From Myxococcus xanthus (lineage in GTDB: Bacteria; Myxococcota; Myxococcia; Myxococcales; Myxococcaceae), in contig NZ_FNOH01000014.1 of NCBI RefSeq assembly GCF_900106535.1, forward strand, positions 1 to 64,000: a stretch of 64,000 nucleotides of DNA, written 5' to 3'. The notes beneath the pieces were generated by a model. It searched no databases. It was not told the origin of the DNA and saw only the letters and a program-made list of their open reading frames with translations. Shown piece after piece: positions 25,061 to 33,987 of the stretch. Within the stretch, counting starts at the first letter, position 1, and each line of letters begins with the position of its first letter. The translations under genes and the position numbers were made by a program.

Positions 25061-25174
25061 ATCGCGCGGTCCACCGGAGAGGATGACGCCGGGCTCGCCA
25101 GGTGACGTCACGGCGGCCACGGCCGCGGGCTTTTTGACGCAGCCAGGGCGGCCGCGCAACCTCCGGCGGCGCAC

Positions 25175-26152
25175 CTACAGGGTGCGCTCGACGACGACCA
25201 GCCGCTTGGAGCGGCCCGTGGCATCCCAGGCCTCGTTGGCCTGCTGGGTCAGCGTGGCGTCCGCTCGCCGGAACGCCAGCCGCTCGAACGTGCGCAGCGA
25301 CGCCGTGTTGTCATCGTCCACGTCCGCGAAGACGTGCGACTGCCCCTGGCGTCGGGCCTCCTCCATCAGGCACTCCAGCAGCTCCGTGGCCACGCCCATT
25401 CGCCGCACGCGGGGCGCCACCACCAGGGAGCGCACCCAGACCCCCTCCAACTGCAAGCCCTCCTGCCGGTAGGAGTCCACCCAGGCGAAGCCGTGAATCC
25501 GTCCCTGGGCGTCGAAGGCGCCCGCCGCTGCGCCCCGGCGCTCCGCGTCCTGCAAGCCCCAACGCTCGCGCAGTTGACGGCGCAGGAAGCCCGGAGACAC
25601 CACCAGCCGCTCACTGGCGAAGGCCAGGAGCGCGTCCAGGTCACCGGCCGTCAGGAGCCGCACCTCCAACGGCCCCACCAGACGGCGACGAAGCGGCAGC
25701 GACCATCCGGCGAAGAGGAAGTCCCACACACCCCGAGACACTAGCCGGGTCCGAGGCCAGGCCCACGCCGTGGATGCGGCCTGCTGCGCCAGCCGCAGCG
25801 CCGGACGCAGCGGTCTGGGCAGTGGAACCACCCAGCGGCCCCTGCGGATGGCCACCACCCGGCCCAGCGTCACGCCTCCCGGGGCGTCCTGGGGCCCCAG
25901 CAGCGAGGCCGTCCGCCACGGCCGCGTGGACACCACCACGTGCGCCACCAGCTCGCGCCCCTGCCGCATCAGCGCGACGTCCCCGGTCGCCAGCGAGCCC
26001 GGGCCACAGCGCATCACTCGCACCGAGTCCCCAGCCCGCAGCAGCGGAAACAGGCTTCGCCCCGCGCCACGCACCCACAGCCGATGCCCCGGAGGCAGTG
26101 CCTCCAGCACGTCCAACAACACCTCTGCGGAGGAGGATCTGCGCGAAGGCAT
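25175..26152 (-). CDS. Fusion of S24/S26 peptidase-like domain and GNAT acetyltransferase
   Basis: A 325-residue protein. Residues about 10-110 match the S24/S26 (signal peptidase/LexA) beta-fold: RGAGRSLFPLLRAGDSVRV with Ser at the GxS position, then GDVALMRQGRELVAHVVV. The usual catalytic Lys is absent, but a His occupies the position used in archaeal/eukaryotic signal peptidases. Residues about 175-325 form a GNAT domain with the acetyl-CoA loop VAPRVRRMGVATELLE. No strong membrane anchor is visible. The ATG at 26150-26152 is chosen because upstream sequence lacks coding character. Function unknown. Confidence 0.75.
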   Translation of the reverse strand: MPSRRSSSAEVLLDVLEALPPGHRLWVRGAGRSLFPLLRAGDSVRVMRCGPGSLATGDVALMRQGRELVAHVVVSTRPWRTASLLGPQDAPGGVTLGRVVAIRRGRWVVPLPRPLRPALRLAQQAASTAWAWPRTRLVSRGVWDFLFAGWSLPLRRRLVGPLEVRLLTAGDLDALLAFASERLVVSPGFLRRQLRERWGLQDAERRGAAAGAFDAQGRIHGFAWVDSYRQEGLQLEGVWVRSLVVAPRVRRMGVATELLECLMEEARRQGQSHVFADVDDDNTASLRTFERLAFRRADATLTQQANEAWDATGRSKRLVVVERTL

Positions 26153-26196
26153 GCACCCAGCCTCACGTGCTCCCCGGCCCTTGGGAGCACTCGCGA

Positions 26197-26226
26197 AATC
26201 TACCTGTTGCCCGGTACACACACCAA
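26197..26226 (-). promoter_or_regulatory. Possible sigma-70 promoter for the S26-GNAT gene
   Basis: On the minus strand TTGGTG (26221-26226), an 18-base spacer and TAGATT (26197-26202) lie about 45 bases before the start codon. Both boxes are imperfect matches, so this is a tentative call. Confidence 0.3.
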
Positions 26227-26317
26227 CCGCTGGCGGTGCCGGACGGCCTCCGCGCGTTCCCCGCGAGCCTCCGGAGCGAATAAGAGGAGGCCGCGCGTGA
26301 AGTGGGAGGAGGCGGCC

Positions 26318-26860
26318 ATGGACGCAGCACAAGAAGGTTCAATGGCGCCTCGGCCTGGCTGGTGGAGCCGCCACTGGCGCTGGGTCCTTCCGCTGGGATG
26401 CCTGGGGCTGCTCGCCTCGTGTATCGGCCTGGGAGTGCTTGCCACGTACCTGGGCTTCTCCTCCCTGGGGCAGTCCGACGCGCACCAGGAAGCCGTGGCC
26501 ATCGCCAGCGGCGACGCGCTGGTGCAGCGCGCGCTGGGGACGCCCATCGAAAGCGGCCTGCCCCGGCGCAGCTCCGTGCAGAGCCGCAACGGTGTCTCTC
26601 GCGCGCAGTTCTCCCTCCCGCTCGAGGGACCCGACGGCAAGGGCACACTGCATGCGCAGGGTGAGAAGCGCGGAGACGGCCCCTGGCAGTTCAGCCACCT
26701 CATCGTCGCCCTGAGCGACGGCACGCTCATCGATCTGCTCCGAGCCGAACCGCCCAAGCGCCCCGAGCTGCCACTGCCCGCCGAGCCGCCTTACGCGGAC
26801 GAGGCCCCGGAGCCCGGAGAAGTGGCGCCGCGCGACGCGGGCCGCGACATCGAGCTGTGA
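26318..26860 (+). CDS. Cytochrome c oxidase assembly factor Coa1-family membrane protein
   Basis: A 180-residue protein with one N-terminal membrane helix at about residues 22-48 (WVLPLGCLGLLASCIGLGVL). A Coa1/Tim21-like domain follows (about 60-140): LVQRALGTPIESGL, then strands ending in GPWQFSHLIVALSDG. The tail is Pro/Glu-rich. Bacterial Coa1-like proteins are poorly understood; the name comes from the mitochondrial fold. The ATG at 26318 has GGGAGGAGG upstream. It is divergent from the S26-GNAT gene and convergent with etfA. Confidence 0.75.
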   Translation: MDAAQEGSMAPRPGWWSRHWRWVLPLGCLGLLASCIGLGVLATYLGFSSLGQSDAHQEAVAIASGDALVQRALGTPIESGLPRRSSVQSRNGVSRAQFSLPLEGPDGKGTLHAQGEKRGDGPWQFSHLIVALSDGTLIDLLRAEPPKRPELPLPAEPPYADEAPEPGEVAPRDAGRDIEL

Positions 26861-26865
26861 GGTGA

Positions 26866-26931
26866 AAATGCGAAGGGGCGGCGCGGGGAGGTCCCCACGT
26901 CGCCCCTTGCGTCAGGGCACGTCCGTGCCCT
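26866..26931 (-). terminator. Terminator hairpins downstream of etfA
   Basis: Between convergent genes lies a 16-pair stem (26873-26889 with 26892-26908, one mismatch, tight loop). Read on the minus strand it is followed by CGCATTTTC. A second small hairpin, AGGGCAC-GTCC-GTGCCCT (26914-26931), is nearer the etfA stop. The T-run favours minus-strand termination; the stem could also slow plus-strand transcription. Confidence 0.65.
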
Positions 26932-26937
26932 CCGGTA

Positions 26938-27903
<966 letters not shown>

Positions 27904-27939
27904 TTGGATGACTCCGTAGAGAGTGTGCGGAAGGGCCGC

Positions 27940-28737
27940 TCAGACGACCTTCGCCTCGTTGTGCAGCTTCTCGACCAGGGCAGGAACGTCCGCGACCTTG
28001 ATGCCGGCCTTGCGCGCCGGGGGCGCGGACATCTTCAGGACCTGGATGGCGGGGGTGACATCCACGCTCAGCTTGGCCGGCGTCAGCTCCTCGATGGGCT
28101 TGCTCTTCGCCTTCATGATGCCCGGGAGGCTGGCGTAGCGCGGCTGGTTGAGGCGCAGGTCCGTGGTGACGACGGCGGGTAGCTGGCACTCCACCGTGGC
28201 CAGCCCGTTGTCGACCTCGCGAATCACCTGCACGCTCTTCTTGTCGGCGGAGACGACGATGGCGGGAACCTTGTTCTTCTCCTGCTCGCTCTCCATGGAC
28301 TCCACCTTGGAAGCGAACGTGGCCTGGCCCCAGCCGAGGAACTCGGCGAGGTACTGGCCCACCTGGTTCTGGTCATCGTCGATGGACTGCTTGCCGAGGA
28401 TGACGAGGTCCGGCTGCTCCTTCTCCACGACCTTCTGGAGCAGGGCCGCGATGCCGAGCTGGTCCACCGGACCGGTGTGGTTCACCCACACGGCGCGGTG
28501 CGCACCCATGGCCAGCGCGTGCCGGAGCTGCTCCTGCACTTCCTTGCCACCGATGGACACCACGACGACCTCGCCCTGGTGCTTCGCGACGAGCCGAAGT
28601 CCTTCTTCGACGCCGATTTCATCGAAGGGGTTGATCTTGTACTTCAGCCCCTCCTGAACGATGCCCGAGCCATCCGGCTTGACCTTGATCTTCGACTCGG
28701 GGTCTTCCACGCGCTTGGCGGTGACGAGGATCTTCAC
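27940..28737 (-). CDS. etfB: Electron transfer flavoprotein, beta subunit
   Basis: A 265-residue ETF beta subunit starting MKILVTAKRVEDPESKIKV at a GTG (28735-28737) with AAGGAG upstream. The AMP-binding region LGKQSIDDDQNQVGQ (about residue 120) and the recognition-loop region near PRYASLPGIMKAK (about 195) are present. The latter in other species carries the lysine-methylated loop contacting dehydrogenases. It pairs with the downstream EtfA. Confidence 0.97.
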   Translation of the reverse strand: MKILVTAKRVEDPESKIKVKPDGSGIVQEGLKYKINPFDEIGVEEGLRLVAKHQGEVVVVSIGGKEVQEQLRHALAMGAHRAVWVNHTGPVDQLGIAALLQKVVEKEQPDLVILGKQSIDDDQNQVGQYLAEFLGWGQATFASKVESMESEQEKNKVPAIVVSADKKSVQVIREVDNGLATVECQLPAVVTTDLRLNQPRYASLPGIMKAKSKPIEELTPAKLSVDVTPAIQVLKMSAPPARKAGIKVADVPALVEKLHNEAKVV

Positions 28738-28791
28738 GGCGGTGCTTCTCCTTACGGGGAGGAGTTTGGAATCTGGAAAAAACTGTCTGGG

Positions 28792-28821
28792 TTAATAGGC
28801 ATTGGCGCGTCGCAGCGGCAA
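28792..28821 (-). promoter_or_regulatory. Possible internal promoter for etfB-etfA
   Basis: On the minus strand TTGCCG (28816-28821), an 18-base spacer and TATTAA (28792-28797) sit in the 117-base gap upstream of etfB. Box matches are moderate. It would allow etf expression independent of the upstream dehydrogenase gene. Confidence 0.35.
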
Positions 28822-28854
28822 TGGGAAACGGCCGCCGGACGCGGTGCCGCGGCG

Positions 28855-29991
28855 CTACTTGAACAGTTCCCGCGCGATGACGAGCCGCTGGACCTGGCTG
28901 GTGCCCTCGTAGACCTGGATGAGCTTGGCGTCGCGCATCAGCTTCTCCACGGGGTACTCCTTGATGTAGCCGTAGCCGCCGTACACCTGGACGGCGTCGG
29001 TGGCGACCTTCATGGCCATGTCCGCGGCGAAGCACTTGGCGTAGCTGGACTGGAGGGAGTTGCGCTTGCCCTCATCCAAGAGCCACGCGCTCTCGTAGGT
29101 GAGCATGCGCGCCGCGTGGGTGTTCATGGCCATGTCGGCAATCATGAACTGGATGGCCTGGTGCTCGATGATGGGCTTGCCGAAGGTGCGGCGCTGCGTG
29201 GAGTACTCCATGGAGTGCTCCAGCGCGGCGCGGGCGATGCCCACGGAGAACATGGCCGTCAGCGGGCGGCTGTTGTCCAGCGTGGCCATGGCGATGGCGA
29301 AACCCTGACCCTCTTCGCCAATGCGGTTGGCCACCGGAACGCGCACGTCCTCGAACGTCAGCGACACTGTCTCGCTGGCGCGCTGGCCCATCTTGTTCTC
29401 GTGCTTGCTGACGGAGAGCCCTTCGGGGCGGCCCTCCACCACGAAGCAGGTGATGCCCTTGTGCTTCTTGCCCTTATCCACCGTGGCGAACACCGTGTAC
29501 TGGCTCGCCTGGCCACCGTTGGTGATGAAGCACTTGGCGCCGTTGAGGACGTAGTGGTCTCCGTCCAGCCGCGCCGTGGTCTGCATGTTGGCCACGTCAC
29601 TGCCGGCCTCGGGCTCCGTGAGACAGAACGAGGAGAACTTCAGCTTCTCCGTGAAGGGCGTGAGCAGCCGCTTCTTCTGCTCCTCGGTCGCGTGGAGGAT
29701 GATGGGGAGGTTGGCTAGGTCGTTGGCGATGATGGACGTCGCCACGCCCGCACAGCCCCAGCTCAGCTCCTCGGCGACGATGGTCTGGTCCAGATGGGAC
29801 AGGCCCACGCCGCCGTACTCGGCGGGTATCGCCATGTTGAGCAGCCCCAGCTCCCACGCGGTCGTCAGCAAATCGAGTGGGAAGGTGGCCGTCTCGTCGT
29901 AGTGGGCGGCCTTCGGACGCACCACTTCGCGGGCGAACTTGCGTGCCGCGTCCTGCAGCGCGCGCTGGGCGTCGGTGAGCTGGAATTCCAT
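28855..29991 (-). CDS. Acyl-CoA dehydrogenase (short/medium-chain type)
   Basis: A 378-residue FAD-dependent acyl-CoA dehydrogenase close to the butyryl/isovaleryl-CoA dehydrogenase group. It has CLTEPEAGSDVANM (about residue 120), CFITNGGQA, YGGYGYIKEYPVEKLMRD (about 340) and the catalytic glutamate in YEGTSQVQ (about 365). The ATG at 29989-29991 is preceded by GAGG. It heads an operon with the ETF subunits that accept its electrons. A perfect 10-2-10 palindrome lies 24 bases upstream. It differs from the ACAD11-like gene at 1161 in length and motifs. Confidence 0.95.
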   Translation of the reverse strand: MEFQLTDAQRALQDAARKFAREVVRPKAAHYDETATFPLDLLTTAWELGLLNMAIPAEYGGVGLSHLDQTIVAEELSWGCAGVATSIIANDLANLPIILHATEEQKKRLLTPFTEKLKFSSFCLTEPEAGSDVANMQTTARLDGDHYVLNGAKCFITNGGQASQYTVFATVDKGKKHKGITCFVVEGRPEGLSVSKHENKMGQRASETVSLTFEDVRVPVANRIGEEGQGFAIAMATLDNSRPLTAMFSVGIARAALEHSMEYSTQRRTFGKPIIEHQAIQFMIADMAMNTHAARMLTYESAWLLDEGKRNSLQSSYAKCFAADMAMKVATDAVQVYGGYGYIKEYPVEKLMRDAKLIQVYEGTSQVQRLVIARELFK

Positions 29992-30014
29992 GGGGACCTC
30001 GTGACGGGTTCGGC

Positions 30015-30036
30015 TCGTTGACTCGGGAGTCAACGA
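30015..30036. promoter_or_regulatory. Perfect palindrome, candidate operator of the acd-etfBA operon
   Basis: TCGTTGACTC-GG-GAGTCAACGA is a perfect 10+10 inverted repeat with a 2-base centre, 24 bases upstream of the acyl-CoA dehydrogenase start. Size and symmetry are typical of TetR-family operators, and fatty-acid operons are often controlled by such repressors. No terminator-like T-run follows. The cognate regulator is not in the window. Confidence 0.6.
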
Positions 30037-30107
30037 ATACATGCCGCGGCGCGAAATCGCCAGTGCAACCCGCCGGGAACCGGAGGAGGACGGGCTCCAT
30101 TTTTCTC

Positions 30108-30145
30108 AAAAAAACAGGCCCCAACCCCGCAGAGGGATTGGAGCC
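30108..30145 (-). terminator. Rho-independent terminator of the transaldolase gene
   Basis: Read on the minus strand: GGCTCCAATCCC, loop TCTGC, GGGGTTGGGGCC (12 continuous pairs including G-U), then TGTTTTTTT. It lies about 35 bases past the transaldolase stop and is the clearest intrinsic terminator in the window. Confidence 0.85.
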
Positions 30146-30179
30146 ATGGAAACCGCCGTTAGCCTGTATTTCCCGAGGG

Positions 30180-30851
30180 TTATTTGGCCGCGGGCGGCTT
30201 GGCGGCCTTGGGGACCTTCTCCCAGTCGGCCAGGAACTTCTTGATGCCGGCGTCGGTGAGCGGGTGGTTCGCCAGCTGGGTGATGACGTTGTAGGGCAGC
30301 GTGGCCACGTCCGCGCCCAGGCGGGCGGCCTGGAGCACGTGCACGGGGTTGCGCACGCTGGCCACCAGCACCTGCGTGTTGAAGTGCTCGTAGTTCCGGT
30401 AGATTTCCAGGATGTGGGAGATGAGCTCCATGCCGTCCTGGGAGATGTCATCCAACCGGCCCACGAAGGGCGACACGTAGGTGGCGCCGGCCTTGGCGCA
30501 CAGCAGGGCCTGGTTGGCGGAGAAACACAGCGTGACGTTGGTGCGGATGCCCTCGGCGGTCAGCGCCTTGGTGGCCTTCATGCCCTCCACGCCCATGGGA
30601 ATCTTCACCACGACGTTGTCGTGGATCTTCGCCAGGGAGCGGCCCTCCTTGATGAGCTCGTCCGCTTCCATGGACACACATTCGGCGCTGATGGGGCCAT
30701 CCACGATGGAGCAGATTTCGCGGATGGTCTCCTCCAGGCCCCGGCCCACCTTGGCGAGCAAGGACGGGTTGGTCGTCACTCCGTCCACGCAGCCCATGGC
30801 GTGGGCCTTGCGAATCTCCTCCACGTCGGCGCTGTCGATGAAGAACTTCAT
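30180..30851 (-). CDS. Transaldolase / fructose-6-phosphate aldolase family protein
   Basis: A 223-residue short transaldolase of the TalC/FSA group. It has the N-terminal MKFFIDSADVEEI, TTNPSLLAK (about residue 28), the Schiff-base lysine in VVVKIPM (about 86), TLCFSANQAL and SPFVGRLDD (about 130). It moves a dihydroxyacetone unit in the non-oxidative pentose phosphate pathway. Myxobacterial proteins of this length are annotated as transaldolase; aldolase activity of the FSA type cannot be excluded. The last residues form a Lys/Ala/Pro tail. The ATG at 30849-30851 has AGGGA upstream. It is divergent from kdsD. Confidence 0.93.
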   Translation of the reverse strand: MKFFIDSADVEEIRKAHAMGCVDGVTTNPSLLAKVGRGLEETIREICSIVDGPISAECVSMEADELIKEGRSLAKIHDNVVVKIPMGVEGMKATKALTAEGIRTNVTLCFSANQALLCAKAGATYVSPFVGRLDDISQDGMELISHILEIYRNYEHFNTQVLVASVRNPVHVLQAARLGADVATLPYNVITQLANHPLTDAGIKKFLADWEKVPKAAKPPAAK

Positions 30852-30908
30852 CTCGTCCCTCTCTTGAAGGTGGAATGTGCCCCGGCCAATGGAGGCCGGG
30901 CGAGCAGG

Positions 30909-30937
30909 CGCGTAACCGATGCCCCCCCATGCGTCAA
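30909..30937 (-). promoter_or_regulatory. Possible sigma-70 promoter for the transaldolase gene
   Basis: Minus strand TTGACG (30932-30937), 17-base spacer, TACGCG (30909-30914), about 57 bases before the start. The -35 box is good and the -10 box weak. Confidence 0.35.
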
Positions 30938-30983
30938 GGGTGGCCACCGCGGAGGGGCGGAGGTAGAAGGCCGGACACTGAAC

Positions 30984-32042
30984 ATGGCCCGCCCTTCCCG
31001 CTCCGCCGCCAAGAAGCCCCGCCTGCGCGCCCTCCCCGGCCGTCCCGCACAGCCACCTGCCGTCCTCCCCGACGCGGAGGCCACGCTCGCCTACGCGCGG
31101 AGCGTGCTGGAGGCCGAGGCCCGCGCCATTCTCGGCGTGACGGAACGTCTGGGAGACGACTTCCTGCGCGCCGTGCAGTTGGTGCGCGACTGCCGGGGCC
31201 AGGTCATCGTCACTGGCATGGGCAAGGCGGGCCACATCGGCCAGAAGCTGTCCGCCACGCTGGCCTCCACGGGCATCCGCTCCGTGTACCTCCACCCCGC
31301 CGAGGCCGTGCACGGAGACCTGGGCCGCGTGGGCCGGGGCGACGTCATCCTCGCGCTGTCCAACAGCGGCTCCACGGAAGAGCTGATTCGCCTGCTCCCC
31401 TCCTTCAAGCGGATGGAGACGCCCGTCATCGCCCTCACCGGCGACGCGAAGAGCCCGCTGGGCCGCGGCGCGGACGTGGTGCTGGACATCGGCGCCATCG
31501 CGGAGGCCTGCCCCATGGGCCTCGTGCCCACGGCCTCCACCGCCGCGCTGCACGCGATTGGCGACGCGCTGGCGATGACGGTGCTGCGCTCGCGCCCCTT
31601 CGGCACGGAGGACTACGCGCTGCTGCACCCGGGCGGGAAGCTGGGGCGCTCCGTGCAGCGCGTCTTCGAGCTGATGCGCACCGGCAACGCCAACCCGCTG
31701 GTGCGCGACACCTCGCCCCTGTCCGCGGTGGTGGGGGTGATGACGAAGACGCCGGGCCGTCCGGGCGCCGCGTGCGTGGTGGACAAGGCAGGGAAGCTGG
31801 TGGGCATCTTCACCGACGGCGACTTGCGCCGCCGCGTGGAGGCGGGCCTCACCGACTTCACCGTGCCCGTGCGCGAGCTGATGGGGAAGAACCCGCGCTG
31901 CGTGACGCCGGAGACGCTGGTGCTGGCCGCCGCCACGCAGATGCGCGAGCTGCGGGTGGACCAGCTCCCCGTGGTGGACGTGGAGGGCCGCGCCGTGGGC
32001 CTGCTCGACGTGCAGGACCTGCTGGCCGCGAAGTTCGTCTGA
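30984..32042 (+). CDS. kdsD: KpsF/GutQ-type arabinose-5-phosphate isomerase
   Basis: A 352-residue sugar-phosphate isomerase. It has a SIS domain (TGMGKAGHIGQKL near residue 75, SNSGSTEE near 128) followed by two CBS domains (about 225-350). It converts ribulose-5-phosphate to arabinose-5-phosphate, the first step to KDO of lipopolysaccharide. The N-terminus has a short basic extension (SAAKKPRLRALPGRP). The gene is divergent from the transaldolase, another pentose-phosphate enzyme that could share its substrate pool. No other KDO gene is in the window, so the symbol rests on family membership. Confidence 0.92.
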   Translation: MARPSRSAAKKPRLRALPGRPAQPPAVLPDAEATLAYARSVLEAEARAILGVTERLGDDFLRAVQLVRDCRGQVIVTGMGKAGHIGQKLSATLASTGIRSVYLHPAEAVHGDLGRVGRGDVILALSNSGSTEELIRLLPSFKRMETPVIALTGDAKSPLGRGADVVLDIGAIAEACPMGLVPTASTAALHAIGDALAMTVLRSRPFGTEDYALLHPGGKLGRSVQRVFELMRTGNANPLVRDTSPLSAVVGVMTKTPGRPGAACVVDKAGKLVGIFTDGDLRRRVEAGLTDFTVPVRELMGKNPRCVTPETLVLAAATQMRELRVDQLPVVDVEGRAVGLLDVQDLLAAKFV

Positions 32043-32052
32043 GGCGTGGGCC

Positions 32053-32115
32053 GCGGAGGGCCGCCGCGCGGTCCTGCTGAACGCGCAGGACCCGCCGGCC
32101 GCGAAGCACTTCTAG
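32053..32115 (+). repeat. Degenerate tandem copy of the kdsD 3' end
   Basis: This 63-base segment aligns without gaps to the last 63 bases of kdsD (31980-32042) at roughly three quarters of positions. In its own frame it reads AEGRRAVLLNAQDPPAAKHF and a stop, against VEGRAVGLLDVQDLLAAKFV and a stop in the gene. The offset is 73 bases, so it is out of frame with kdsD and is not translated as part of it. It looks like a decaying 3'-end duplication. Confidence 0.75.
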
Positions 32116-32125
32116 CGCGCGGGCG

Positions 32126-33466
32126 CTACTTGCCCAGCTTCGCCTGGAGGCTCGCCTTGTTGGGGTAATCCGGCGCGTCGGTGGCGAGCTTCTCCCAGAG
32201 CGCCTTCGCGCCCTTGTCGTCGCCCTTGGCCTTGAGCGTGTCGCCCAGCGTCTCCACGGAGAGCGGGTCGGTCTGCACGGCCACGCCCCACACGCGCACC
32301 GCCATGGGACGCTCCAGGGACACCAGGGCCCAGGCCATGCCCGCCTTCGCGCGCCCGTTCTCCGGCTGGAAGGGAACCACGCGCGTGTAGTTGGCGAGCG
32401 CTTCCTGGTACTGGCCCTTCGCCAGGAGTTCCTCGCCCTCGTCCACCAGCTTCGCCAGGCCCTGCTCCAGCTCCGGCGTGCGCTCGGTGCCCTTCACCGC
32501 GTCCACCATCTCCTGCGACAGCGGCCGCGGCGCATCCGGCGCGGCGGCAGCGGGCGCCTGCGACAGGCGGATGCGGCGGTCCTCCGCGCGCGAGGCGAGC
32601 AGCTGCTTGCGGCCCCCCGCTTTCACCGTCTCCTCCACCAGCGCCACCATCCGCTTCGCCATGGGCGCGCGGAACGAATCGGGGTACGTGGTCGCGACCG
32701 CCTCGAAGCCCTCGCCCGCCTTCTTCAGCGCCGCCACGTCGTCGCCCTTCGTCTCGAAGAGCAGCGCCGCGCGCGCGTAGAGGGCCTCCTCATGCAGGGG
32801 CTCCACCTCCAGCACGGCGTCGTAGGCCACCAGCGCCTTGCCGCTGTCGTTGGACAGGTAGAGCGCATTGGCCTGCATCACCGCCACGTCCAGCACCGGC
32901 GCCAGCGCCGCGCGCGCGCAGGCCGCCGCGCCCGCGGTGTCACCCTTCTTCGCGCGCGCCTGCGCGGCGGCGCCCATGTCCTCCACCGGCATGTTCGGGG
33001 TGAAGCCGCAGCCCGCCGCCTCCGCGGTGGGCACCGTGGCCTTGCCCAGCTTCTTGCGCTGCGCCAGGAACAGCTCCCGCGTGGGCTGGGCGCGCGCCAG
33101 GGCCTGCTGAAGGTAGGTGCTGGCCTCCGCGTTGCGGCCATTCACGTAGTACAGGCGGCCCAGCGACGCGGCGATTTCGAAGGTCTTCTCACGGTCCGCC
33201 AGCCCCTCCGTGGAGTCGAGCTGGCGCAGCAGCTCCTCCGCGGACGGCGGCGCCCGGCCCGTGCCCGACATGGGCGGGTGGCCTGGGGGCAGTTGCTCCG
33301 GGCTGATGCTGGGAGCCGCGCCCTCCGTCGGCGGGTGGCCCTCCGGCATGCCAGAGGTGGCGGGAGAGGCCGTGGTCCCCGGAGGGATGACCGGGTGGCC
33401 GGGAGGCAGCGTCGAGGGCTGGGCGGTCAGCAGCGCCGCGGTGGCCAGGGCAAGGGACAGGTTCAT
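32126..33466 (-). CDS. Secreted/periplasmic TPR protein with PxGHP repeats
   Basis: A 446-residue protein with a signal peptide (NLSLALATAALLTAQ). Its Pro-rich N-terminal segment holds three copies of a P-x-GHP motif (LPPGHPV, MPEGHPP, LPPGHPP) within about residues 18-75. Tetratricopeptide-type helices then run to the end, for example at EKTFEIAASLGRLYYVNGRNAEASTYL and the last 120 residues. TPR domains mediate protein contacts; the His-Pro motifs could bind metal. The ATG at 33464-33466 overlaps the folK stop, so it is translationally coupled. It is the last gene of the lysine/folate operon. Confidence 0.82.
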   Translation of the reverse strand: MNLSLALATAALLTAQPSTLPPGHPVIPPGTTASPATSGMPEGHPPTEGAAPSISPEQLPPGHPPMSGTGRAPPSAEELLRQLDSTEGLADREKTFEIAASLGRLYYVNGRNAEASTYLQQALARAQPTRELFLAQRKKLGKATVPTAEAAGCGFTPNMPVEDMGAAAQARAKKGDTAGAAACARAALAPVLDVAVMQANALYLSNDSGKALVAYDAVLEVEPLHEEALYARAALLFETKGDDVAALKKAGEGFEAVATTYPDSFRAPMAKRMVALVEETVKAGGRKQLLASRAEDRRIRLSQAPAAAAPDAPRPLSQEMVDAVKGTERTPELEQGLAKLVDEGEELLAKGQYQEALANYTRVVPFQPENGRAKAGMAWALVSLERPMAVRVWGVAVQTDPLSVETLGDTLKAKGDDKGAKALWEKLATDAPDYPNKASLQAKLGK

Positions 33467-33987
33467 GTGTCGTTGCTCGAGTAGCTCGCTTCCGGCCACC
33501 ACGTGGCCTCGCTCCTGCGGACATCCTGCGGGGCGAGTTTCCCGAGGAGCTCCTTCACCGACATCCCCAGTACCGGATGACGCAGGTGGGGCGCCAGTTC
33601 AACGAGCGGCTCCAGGGCGAAGCGGCGCTTGTGCAGCTCCAGGTGGGGCACCTGGAGTGTGGGGTCGGCCACCACCTGTCCCTCCCAGAAGAGGATGTCC
33701 AGGTCGATGGTGCGCGGGCCCCAGCGCACCTCCCGGGTGCGGCCCAGGTCCTTCTCAATCTGCTGAAGGATGCAGAGCAGCCGCTGCGGCGGCAGGCCAC
33801 ACTCCAGGGCCACCACCGCGTTGAGGAAGCGCGGCTGCGGCGGCCCCACGGGGGCGCTGTCGAAAAGCGAGGAGCAGTGGAGCACCGCCACCGCGTCGAT
33901 GCGGGACAGCGCGGACAGGGCGGCGACGAGGTGATTCTCGCGCTCGCCCTCGTTGGAACCCAACCCGACGTAGACGGTGTCGCTCAC
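33463..33987 (-). CDS. folK: 2-amino-4-hydroxy-6-hydroxymethyldihydropteridine pyrophosphokinase
   Basis: A 174-residue HPPK of folate synthesis, transferring pyrophosphate from ATP to the pterin. It has VGLGSNEGERENHL near the N-terminus, PRFLNAV (about residue 50) and the signature RWGPRTIDLDILFW (about 88-101). Length is close to E. coli FolK (159). It overlaps the FAH-family gene upstream and the TPR gene downstream by four bases each. No other folate gene is adjacent, though thyA-dfrA lie 16 kb away. Confidence 0.95.
   Translation of the reverse strand: MSDTVYVGLGSNEGERENHLVAALSALSRIDAVAVLHCSSLFDSAPVGPPQPRFLNAVVALECGLPPQRLLCILQQIEKDLGRTREVRWGPRTIDLDILFWEGQVVADPTLQVPHLELHKRRFALEPLVELAPHLRHPVLGMSVKELLGKLAPQDVRRSEATWWPEASYSSNDT

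Noticed and set aside
33240..33440. CRISPR-like or tandem DNA repeat
   Set aside because: The periodicity is at protein level (PxGHP) with unequal spacing; there are no regular DNA repeats and spacers.
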